This document shows positions 1 to 7,241 of a stretch of 12,352 nt of DNA, piece by piece. The notes under the pieces are model-generated. The model did not search any database, was not told where the DNA came from, and saw nothing but the letters and a program-made list of their open reading frames with translations. The stretch spans positions 1-12,352 of the forward strand of contig JAMYHX010000789.1 in assembly GCA_025529335.1 (NCBI GenBank). The letters run 5' to 3'. Positions within the stretch are counted from its first letter, which is position 1. The number at the start of each line of letters is the position of its first letter. Made by a program: the position numbers and the translations under genes. The stretch comes from Rhizopus sp. PT2906. Taxonomy: Eukaryota; Mucoromycota; Mucoromycetes; Mucorales; Rhizopodaceae.

Positions 1-630
1 AACATTATGTAAACGATACATGAATAAAATTCTTCTTTTTTTTTCTGAATTATAGATGCTTCTCTTTCATATAGAATGTACAGTCTAGGATAAGGTTCAG
101 TGTTTCGATCTGAAGAATGAAAAGTGTCCATGATCTATCTCCGAACTGATGACAGTAAATAAGGTATCTTTCCTTGTGTAGTTGATATATTTATCTGAAG
201 GAACATTCCTGAATTGAACAAGGAGGGTGAGAAAGGGTTACATGTTATGGCACTCTTTTTATGAAGACGATCAACAGATGGTAATGGAAAATTATTCCTT
301 ATGTTGGAGGGGGTATGGCAACAGGATAATTGCATGAATTAACTATGGTCAATGAGAACTGAGCATGACACGTTGTACACTTTATTCACACACTGATAAA
401 AAAAATGATAATTTCAGACAACAAAAAATAAAAGATACAACAAATAATAAAAAAGAAAGCCCATCAGAAGCAAAAGGATGAATAAAGAAATGATTAGTAA
501 ATCAGTTATTAAACTGATATTAAATACTTACATTATAAAGAAGAGGATTTATAAGAGGAAAAAAAAGAGAAGAAAAGTGAGTAAGCACATAAAAGAGGTT
601 ATTAATATCTTACCCGAAGTGCATTATATG

Positions 631-650
631 GGGCCAGCGATATCTGGCCC
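631..650. repeat. Inverted repeat, 7-bp GC-rich arms, 6-nt loop
   Basis: GGGCCAG at 631-637 pairs perfectly with CTGGCCC at 644-650 across the loop CGATAT. It stands out because the surrounding DNA is very AT-rich. Function is unknown; it could be a transposon relic, a structured RNA element or a protein-binding palindrome. Confidence 0.6.
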
Positions 651-723
651 GGAAGAGACAAGAGAGAGAGAGCAAGCAAAGAAGAGATAAGAGAGAGCAA
701 GAAAGAGAGCGGATGGGACCAAG

Positions 724-741
724 GTTTGGTAAGAACCAAAC
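724..741. repeat. Inverted repeat, 7-bp arms, AAGA loop
   Basis: GTTTGGT at 724-730 pairs with ACCAAAC at 735-741 across a four-base loop. As RNA, one further G-U pair (723/742) is possible. It lies 74 bp after the first hairpin, just past the GA-rich tract. No function is assigned. Confidence 0.5.
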
Positions 742-1077
742 TACCCCCAGCTAGCACCGGTTACTGTTTTCGATTTTATGATCTGTAATACTACATATTA
801 GTTTCTTACAAGAGTAAATAATATAACATACCTTAGGGTTAGCTTGGAAATAGCTGGTCTTACTTTTTGGTCCAAGGAAGAAGAAAAGAAAAAGAAAAGT
901 CAAGGTCAGACTATTTAAACAAATTCTCTAGCAACTTTTTATTTATCTTTTCTCAAAAATATCAAGCCCATTTTATGTAATAAAGTGTTGTTTTTTGAAC
1001 AATAAAAAAGACATGGAAAACCAACAAAAATATTTATTGATCTTGTAGTGTGTGTGAATAATTTCTGAAAAAAGTGG

Positions 1078-1089
1078 ATATAAGCTCTA
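1078..1089 (+). repeat. Left copy of 12-bp direct repeat (target-site duplication)
   Basis: ATATAAGCTCTA here is repeated exactly at 1663-1674. The bases just outside differ (G versus T before, C versus T after), so the identity is exactly 12 bp. The copies bracket the LINE-like fragment, as expected for a target-site duplication made by target-primed reverse transcription. Confidence 0.6.
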
Positions 1090-1090
1090 C

Positions 1091-1480
1091 CTTATCCTAT
1101 GGCTACCTATGTCCAAGTCTGAAAGAAATCGCTGCTTACGTTGGCGTCTTGGCTTGCTTCCTGGTGGTCGATACAAAACCTGTCCCCGACACCCTGGCCA
1201 GTCCTTCACAAAAACCCATACCATTCACTGTCTCGAGATGCACCGTAGACTTATGATGCCCCAAACCATTTCTGACCCATTGTCCTTCCTTTTAAATATG
1301 CTACCTACCAGGAAACCTCGCTCTCCTAACACAGCGCTCTCGTGGACCACCCGCTGGCCAACTGTATGCAGAATCTTATATGAACTCGATTATCTCTATC
1401 ACGCTAAGCTTCCATCGATTCCGCCCACTCACCTCGGGCAAAGACTCTTAGAATGGCTCCCCCTTTGTCCTTCTCACTAG
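1091..1480 (+). pseudogene. C-terminal remnant of LINE-like reverse-transcriptase ORF
   Basis: The frame is open from inside the left direct repeat to a TAG at 1478-1480. It starts without its own promoter or N-terminus; the Met at 1109 is probably internal. The peptide has the features of a post-RT tail: the basic segment RWRLGLLPGG, then a Cys/His arrangement (CPRH, followed about 12 residues on by HCLEMH) that may bind zinc or nucleic acid, then a Pro/Trp-rich stretch including PLSFLLN, PTRKPRSP and RWPTVCRILYELDYL. No catalytic YxDD motif or endonuclease is present, so it cannot mobilise on its own. The frame itself is unbroken, suggesting a fairly recent insertion. Confidence 0.55.
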
Positions 1481-1578
1481 TGTATCTTACACTTGATCCC
1501 ATTCACTCCTTCCACAACATTTTTACCCTTGATCCCAAAAGGGTTTTTTAGTCACCTCTATCCTTCCTTTATGAACTG

Positions 1579-1625
1579 CCTCGGGCGAAAAAGATATAAT
1601 ATTACAATCGTGCGCCCAATTGAGG
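1579..1625 (+). repeat. Stem-loop near the 3' end of the LINE-like element
   Basis: CCTCGGGCG at 1579-1587 pairs with CGCCC (1613-1617) and GAGG (1622-1625), interrupted by an AATT bulge on the right arm. It lies just before the A/T-rich tail. In several LINE families a 3' stem-loop is recognised by the element's reverse transcriptase, so such a role is plausible here but is inference. Confidence 0.4.
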
Positions 1626-1662
1626 TTTAATTATGTAAATAAATAATAATCTGTTTAATCGT

Positions 1663-1674
1663 ATATAAGCTCTA
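1663..1674 (+). repeat. Right copy of 12-bp direct repeat (target-site duplication)
   Basis: Exact copy of the 12 bases at 1078-1089, placed immediately after the A/T-rich tail of the LINE-like fragment. Confidence 0.6.
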
Positions 1675-1920
1675 TTTGGTGGTCAATCTTTGTGTATTGT
1701 TCATTCTTATACCAAAGATGAAGTATTTCAGGATAAGAAAGCATTCCTAATACGTCAGAATCAACAACAGTCTGTGCAATCCTTGTACTTTACGTTCGGA
1801 AAAATGACCCAATGGAAGAAAGCAACAACTTTTACGAATGGTGAGTTATTTTCAACATAAAGAAGTGTTCAACTATAAGAGTATCGTTTGGGAAACTGGT
1901 TGCTCATCAAGAAAATTTGA
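1669..1920 (+). CDS. Unidentified coding-like stretch, possibly terminal exons
   Basis: A stop-to-stop open frame (1669-1860) encodes peptide with ordinary, non-repetitive composition, including QSVQSLYFTFGKMTQWKKAT. A consensus-like acceptor (TTTCAG) ends at 1731 and a strong donor, G|GTGAGT, begins at 1841. Removing 1841-1879 (39 bp, short even for this window) keeps the frame and adds EYRLGNWLLIKKI before a TGA at 1918-1920. I do not recognise a family. It could be the last exons of a gene whose upstream part is missing or was disrupted by the LINE insertion at 1089/1090, a decayed gene, or chance. Without splicing the frame ends at TAA 1858-1860. Confidence 0.25.
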
Positions 1921-2368
1921 GTTTTTTTTTAATATAACGATTCCTGAATTCATCATGAATATCTTATTCATTTCATAAAATAATACTACTTTTACTGCGA
2001 GAGAAGTATTCTGCTGTATCTTTGGGATTCGTTTCTTTGTGCCTTGATAAAGAAATTGACTTATATTTCTTGACTATAAACGTTAATCTAAAGGCTCGAG
2101 GAACCGAGCAGAAGTATAAAGCAGGTGGATGTCACCAGGTCAAATGTTTGTGTTTTTAGACTTTACGTATTTTCATATAATGTAAAGATCAGAAGGGTTG
2201 ATGAGTGTATGTAATAGGAGCAAGAAAAAGAAATAAGAGGCACGTGTAAAGTCACGGGTCATATCAAAACAGCAAAGTGCGCCCATTTAAATTCATAAAG
2301 CTCTTTATCCTTTTCTTTCTTCTCTTTTCTTTTTCTTGGTCTTTTTTTTTCTTTTTCTTTTTGTGTTA
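1921..2368 (+). promoter_or_regulatory. Upstream region and pyrimidine-rich leader of the TCP11-like gene
   Basis: No gene is seen here. Features on the sense strand are a perfect E-box CACGTG at 2241-2246, a TATA-like ATTTAAAT near 2285, and a C/T-rich tract from about 2305 to 2362 that ends seven bases before the ATG at 2369. The same arrangement precedes the other two host genes. The E-box is a possible bHLH or Cbf1-type site; it is not demonstrated. Confidence 0.4.
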
Positions 2369-5148
2369 ATGGAATCCAAGGACAAGAAGAAAAAAGCTGA
2401 ATTGGCGGTTAAGAAACCTTCTAGAACGCCTCACCCAATAGGGAAAAAGTTGAATCGGAACTTTAATACATCGGATATAAAAGAAAAAGTCAAGAGTAAT
2501 GATATGCTGCGAGAAGAACGAAGAAATAAGATGAATGAAAACATTATTCGAGTCAAGGAGCGCGCTCAAGAATTACAAAAGATTCGTGAGCAGCAAAACA
2601 ATTTACTCTTGAAATCTTTGGAATTGGCTGAACTTAACCGAAAACAACGTATCGAGCAAAGAAGAGCTGCCTCTAAGAAGGTGGTTGAAAGAGCCAAAAC
2701 AGTAGTTCTTCAGAATAAGCGTCGTTCAAAGGAAGAACAAGGTAATTGAATGCTTATTACATAAGAAGTTATTGGTTTATAATACATTTGTTGCATAGAG
2801 AGACGCAGGGCTGAACTCGAAAACAGAATCGAGAAGACAGAAGCAAGACGATTGGCTCATTTAAATAGATATAAAAAGCACAAGTCAAAAGACACGGCGG
2901 CAATCACTTCTTCCGTAAATAGTAATCATACTGCATCCACTATGTCAGCTACTACAGCCATCGTACCATTGACCAGTCAAGAATCATCTGAACCGATCAA
3001 GAAGAAAAAGCCTTCATCCTGGTCTGTTATTCGCAAGCTCTTTCGTGAATTGGAACTGCCTTCACCTTCTTCACCAGAGACTTGGCTGCAGTTCAATGCA
3101 CTTAGTCAGCTCCTTCATCAGCCCAAGGTTATCGTCGTCACTACAAAAGTACTCAATACTGCATTAAAATTGGTAGATAATGATAGTCATCATCGTGCAC
3201 GAGTGCTTTTGACTTCCTACATGATGCTGATGTGCCCAGAGGAAATTCTGCAGAATTTGGATAGTGACGAAGAAAAGGTAAGCAGTTTGTATTAGTCATC
3301 ATTTGCATAGACTCATTTTTTTTTTAAAAAAAAGAAATTGCATGACTCTGCTAAACATATGCTCCATCTCTTTGAAACTTGGCTCAATGCCCATGGTCGT
3401 CCTGGAGCTACAGCAGCGAGACTTGCATTTGTTGAAGCCTGGAACGACTACAACATCCTGTTTGAATCATGGAAATCACGAGATCGTGATCAATTGATAG
3501 AAAACATGATTGCCTACTACGTTCAACTCTCTACCCTTCGACAAACCATGATTGCTCATCAAAACGGTGACAGATCAGTTGGTGATCAACTCCAACAACA
3601 GTTGGATCAAATCAAGCATAAGCTCCAAAAAATTGGTGGAACTGCAGCACTGGAAGGACTTCAACGTGCATTAGAGCATGTAACAGCATCAACTTCATCT
3701 GGTAGAAGAAAGCAGCAAGAGAATGTAAAGCCTCGTACTCCTGACTTGGAAGAACAGTCCAGCACAAGCCAGGTCAACAAGGACCAGCTGAATGATATCC
3801 TCAGTGGTTACGCTCCGTCCCATTTGACCAATCTTCAACTGGCGCATGAGTTAATCCTGGAACCTGACTTTGGACTGGAGCATTACCTTCCCAATGATGA
3901 AAGTGATTTGGAGCAACGTATCAAGGAAGTAGCAGAAAGGGCTTTCTTTGACAAGATACGAGAGGAAATTGAACAGGGCAACATAGCAACATGTGTGCCT
4001 CCTCTTGTTCAAGATATTCAAAAGGTAAATAATAAAAAAAGGAACTGTATGAAGAGCCCATGGGACCAACCATTTGCTTTTATCATTCTTAGCGTCTTTT
4101 ATCACTTGTGCGTCCAGGCACAACCTTGTACCAACGTATAGAGCAGGGCCTTGATCTTGACTTCATTCAGCAGCAGCTCGACCAAAATATATTTGACATT
4201 CAAAAGACGATTCAATATGTACTTGACACCATGGCTAGCATGTGTGCACCCGTGCGTGACAAGGAGATCGAGGCTGCACGACACCTTGATAATGATCCTG
4301 TCGAACAGATCAAACGCATCTTCCACTTGCTCGATAACATGTCTCTAGACCTTGCTAATTTCCGATTACGTGCCCTTCGTCGCCCATTGTTACCTATCGC
4401 CGTTGATTACGAGCGAGAAAAGTTTGCCGAGATGCTCAGTAGCGGCATGATTCCGCTTGTCAAGACCAAGGGTTGGCTTAACGAGTCCTGCGAACGATTG
4501 TGCCAGGTGGCAGCCCAAAGAAATCCAGAAAGGGTACAACAAGCACATAATGCAAGACCAACACACGATGCAATTTTTGAAGAAGCGTTTGTCTCTCTTT
4601 TGTCTCAACCTCAGATCCTGACAAGAGATAAACTACCCGAAACACTTTTCCTGGACGTCCGGCGCATGCAAGAGTTCCAAAACGAGTTCCAAGCCAATAC
4701 GATGGTTGCTGCTCTTCTCATGCTTGCACGAAATTTTGGTAGTGCCAGCTCTCAGGCCTTGTCTGAGCTCGGTGTAAAGTTATTTACCATGCTTAAGGAC
4801 AAGTCGACAACCGTAGAACATTTGGCTGCAGAAATTGAACGGACTGTTGGTGACCTGCGTCCCGAACGACGACAGATGATACGAAACATGGTGGACAAGA
4901 CACTGTCACACAACGACACAGTCTATTCTTTACTTTCTCGCCGTGTGGCTCTCGTCATCAAGAGCACAATACAGAACAAACGGTTTGTTAGTGACGCAGT
5001 CATCACTAGTAACGGATTAGAGCACATACGTAGTAACCTTCAAGCACTCGCTCAACGCATTCTTAAACTTGTTCAGCACCATCGTCAAGTTTACGCATCA
5101 TGGTATGATACCATCATCCGTGATGCCTTGACTGATCACGTAGAGTAA
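2369..5148 (+). CDS. TCP11/SOK1-family protein, 4 exons, 865 aa
   Basis: Exons 2369-2741, 2799-3277, 3335-4024 and 4093-5148 join in frame. The introns (57, 57 and 68 bp) are all GT-AG, in phases 1, 0 and 0. I start at the ATG at 2369 because the upstream ATG at 2336 would only add a hydrophobic peptide read from the C/T-rich leader. Residues about 45-165 are a long, highly charged, probably helical or coiled-coil segment, followed by a Ser/Thr-rich linker. The T-complex-11 (TCP11) domain occupies roughly 285-860. Its signature is DILSGYAPSHLTNLQLAHEL, then ILEPDF (ending near residue 463); the C-terminal part includes NMVDKTLSHNDTVYSLLSRR. Fungal relatives include yeast Sok1, a dosage suppressor of loss of cAMP-dependent kinase activity; vertebrate TCP11 acts in sperm cAMP signalling. 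The molecular activity of the family is poorly known. AATAAA follows the stop at 5155-5160. Confidence 0.9.
2742..2798 (+). other. Intron 1 of the TCP11-like gene (57 bp, phase 1)
   Basis: G|GTAATT donor and GCATAG acceptor. Joining restores a continuous Arg/Glu-rich helix (EEQ-E-RRRAELENRIEK), whereas reading through hits TGA at 2747-2749. Confidence 0.85.
3278..3334 (+). other. Intron 2 of the TCP11-like gene (57 bp, phase 0)
   Basis: AAG|GTAAGC donor; the acceptor AAAAAG ends at 3334 after a T-tract. The earlier CATAG at 3310 would lead to a stop within six codons, so it is not used. Confidence 0.8.
4025..4092 (+). other. Intron 3 of the TCP11-like gene (68 bp, phase 0)
   Basis: AAG|GTAAAT donor and TTCTTAG acceptor ending at 4092. 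The join gives DIQK-RLLSLVRPGTTLYQRI, which continues the TCP11 domain. The CCAG at 4117 is out of phase. Confidence 0.85.
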
Positions 5149-5408
5149 GCTCATAATAAACCTTTTCTTTACCCAAATCAAAATATCATGTTGGGAAAAA
5201 AATAATAGTTTTTATTTATTTACCTAAAATGTACACGAGAAACAAAGGGGAGTTTTTTAAAGAGATTGTTTTACGTTGATCCATAGAAAGAAGCATATAC
5301 ACATATTATATAAACAAGAGGGGGAGGGAAGGAGGAGAAGAACCATTTAAGGAGAAGGAGATAGAGCGTTATGTAAAAAGGAGGGAGGGGGGAAGGTTAG
5401 CAATGAGA
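5149..5408. terminator. Convergent 3' ends: opposing polyA signals and polypurine tract
   Basis: The TCP11-like gene (+) and the coiled-coil gene (-) point at each other across 260 bp. The + gene has AATAAA at 5155-5160. The - gene has two overlapping AATAAA signals read from 5220 down to 5211. From about 5319 to 5398 the + strand is a G/A-rich tract with several G-runs, lying in the presumed 3' UTR of the minus gene. No additional gene is seen. Confidence 0.55.
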
Positions 5409-6883
5409 CTATTTGTCCAAGATGAGGTCAGGACCTTTCCATAAATTAATAAAGACCGCGGTGGCTAAAATAAGCGCAAATCGACACCATCGGAAGACGG
5501 AACGAAAGAGGTAACGGATGTGAAAGAGAATACGGTGAATTAACCCTTTAGGTTGTTCTTGCTCTTCTTTTTGTACTTGCTGAGGTACTTTGAGGGTTGG
5601 GTAAATGTCGAGTTCTGCATAGACAGTTCCTGAGCCTTCAGGACCAAAGAGGGATGCCTCATCCGTATTAATAGAACATAACAGCTTTTCGGCTTCATGC
5701 AGAGATGCACGGTCATCAATGCCTATGGTTGATAGAATAGTATCGAATGCATAATCAGCTGGTGCATTATAGAATGATGTAAGATGGCGTTCGGTAAGAG
5801 TGGCAAGATCACAAATTTTAGAAGCATATGATGGTAAGTCATTCTCTGAATTACTTTTGGGTAGGCATTTGGCTGTATCTAATTCATGCATCAAGTTACT
5901 TGTAGATGTTGCATGACTAATTGGTGTCTCTGTCAACCATTGTTCTTTATCACGGTAACGAGCAAGAATATTTCTATGCTCTTCAAGACGATCGTTGAGC
6001 TCTTTGACATGATCCGTCTGTCTCTGGAAGGCTTCTTGCAACGACATGTAGCCATTCTGGGTCAGTTCAAAGTGTTCAAACTCTTGTTGTAATTGCTCAA
6101 GATCCTTGAGGGCTGTAGCAAGTTTTTCTTCAACAGCCCTTTTTGATTTTTGAAGGTAATTGTTTTCTCTATGTAACTCTTCCATTTTCGTCGTCAATTC
6201 CTCCAATAAGATCAAATCTTCCTTTCGTTGCTGCTCAATTTTTTGTTGATGCTGTCTGCTGGCTCGTTCCTGATTGAGTAGACGATCTTCTTCGAGTTCT
6301 TGGATCTTTTGAGATGCGATCTCAAGGCTGTGGTGAAGGATTTCGATTTCTGCTTCAAGTTTGCGTTGGTTCTTTTCATGGTTCTGTTGAGTGATCTTTG
6401 AGCGCTGTCTGGTTTGTTCAAGCATATATTGAATTTCTTCATTTTTATGCTCAAGTGATTCAATAATTTTATCATATGTTTTTTTACTGGATATCAATCG
6501 CATCTCTTGCTGCTCTTGGTTCATGCTGGATGCATTTTGCAGTAATTTATCATAGTCTGATTTCAAGTTCTGGTTGTATTCGAGTAAGGATTTGCCAATC
6601 TCTGCAACTAGGACAAGATCTGCGACAAAATGTCAGCTCATGCCGTTTATAGTATATTTTCTAGAATACCTTTTTCTTTTTCGCGTAATGATTTATAGGC
6701 ACTTTTAAGCAAGACACCAAGTTCAGCTGCTGACTTCTCAGCTATCCAAGAAACGTTGGATATAAAGGAGGTCGTCGTAGACACAGGTGAACAGGGTTCT
6801 TCATAATAGTGAGGAGCTGGGGTAGAATGGGAGAGTTTTTGTTGAGGAAGGGTTAGCTTTGGCCTTGTCTCTGAAGCAAGCAT
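5409..6883 (-). CDS. Coiled-coil tail-anchored protein with CC1-box-like motifs (BICD/HAP1-type adaptor candidate), 474 aa
   Basis: Exon 1 is 6883-6670 and exon 2 is 6619-5409; a 50-bp GT-AG intron (6669-6620, phase 1) joins KEK to DLVLVAEIGKSLLEYNQ. An in-frame stop 12 bases upstream supports the ATG at 6883. Residues 1-45 are Ser/Thr/Pro-rich. AAELG (52-56) is an exact match to the CC1-box core AAxxG of dynein adaptors such as BICD, Spindly and HAP1/TRAK; a second, VAEIG (76-80), lies in the context EKDLxLxAxIGxSLL, typical of HAP1/TRAK. A long heptad-rich coiled coil spans about 82-300. It breaks at a Pro/Ser/Thr segment followed by LMHEL (314-318), which fits the adaptor 'Spindly motif' pattern. 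A hydrophobic segment at about 446-465, flanked by basic residues, leaves about nine residues, so it should be a tail anchor in ER, nuclear envelope or mitochondrial outer membrane. The dynein/dynactin role is inferred from motif order. Alternative: an unrelated coiled-coil tether. Confidence 0.8.
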
Positions 6884-7241
6884 GGATGGATCTTAAAAAA
6901 GGAAAGGCTTTTAAGCAATAGATTAATTTTCTTGTTGGCTGAGGAGAGAAAGTAAAGAGGGAAGGCACGATGAAGAGAGGGAAGGCAAGAAAGAAAAGAA
7001 AAAGAAAAAAGAAATAAAAGACTTTATATAGAAAGAGAGAGAGAGAGAAAGAAGAAACAGAAGGTATTCGGAGCTGTAGTTGTTGTTGTTTGGGTTGATC
7101 ATACATAACAACAATACATTTATCTCCTAAAACTTTATTTTTTTTTTATATTTTTTTTCCTCTTTTCTCTTTCTCTTCCCCACTCCTTGTATTACGTAGC
7201 ATTTTTCTATTAAATCATCTGCTGACACCGGAACTGCATTC
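6884..7241 (-). promoter_or_regulatory. Promoter of the coiled-coil gene and 3' UTR of the helicase gene
   Basis: On the minus strand, the helicase stop at 7242 is followed by AATAAA at 7139-7134. A TATA-like TATATAAAG lies at about 7030-7022, followed by a strongly C/T-rich tract running to about 6940, then the ATG at 6883. The open frames here on the minus strand are Phe/Leu/Ser-rich only because of this C/T tract. No other gene is seen. Confidence 0.4.

Larger units (their letters stand above)
1..1077. other. Intergenic or unassigned DNA, no gene supported
   Basis: I see no convincing coding exon here. The longest open frames (135-335 on -, 478-690 on +) are short; the second is Lys/Arg-rich because the DNA is poly-A/GA-rich. 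From about 651 to 711 there is a GA-repeat tract. In the three host genes of this window, the sense strand just upstream of the ATG is pyrimidine-rich, so the GA tract could be the leader of an unrecognised minus-strand gene, but I could not build one. Two perfect hairpins (631-650 and 724-741) are listed separately. Confidence 0.5.
1090..1662 (+). mobile_element. 5'-truncated non-LTR (LINE-like) retrotransposon 3' end
   Basis: About 573 bp lie between perfect 12-bp direct repeats. The segment holds an open frame in phase with 1109-1480, resembling the C-terminal tail of LINE-type reverse-transcriptase proteins that I recall from Mucorales genomes. A 3' region of about 180 bp follows, ending in an A/T-rich simple stretch (TAAATAAATAATAAT, about 1636-1650) like a LINE tail. 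The 5' end lacks endonuclease and reverse transcriptase, so this is a dead-on-arrival copy. The family assignment rests on memory of similar proteins; the boundary assignment rests on the repeats. Confidence 0.6.

Noticed and set aside
478..690. 70-codon open frame on +
   Set aside because: Composition is Lys/Arg/Glu low-complexity dictated by the A/GA-rich DNA; no domain, no conserved start context.
1612..2287. GTGCGCCCA present both in the LINE tail (about 1610) and before the TCP11-like gene (about 2277)
   Set aside because: Only 9 bp are shared, with no wider homology; chance is sufficient.
3851..4326. Open frames on - within the TCP11-like gene
   Set aside because: Shadows of the spliced + gene, whose domain signature crosses them.
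6801..7114. Two hydrophobic Phe/Leu/Ser-rich open frames on -
   Set aside because: They are translations of the C/T-rich promoter tract of the coiled-coil gene; the Phe/Leu/Ser runs reflect base composition, not a membrane protein.
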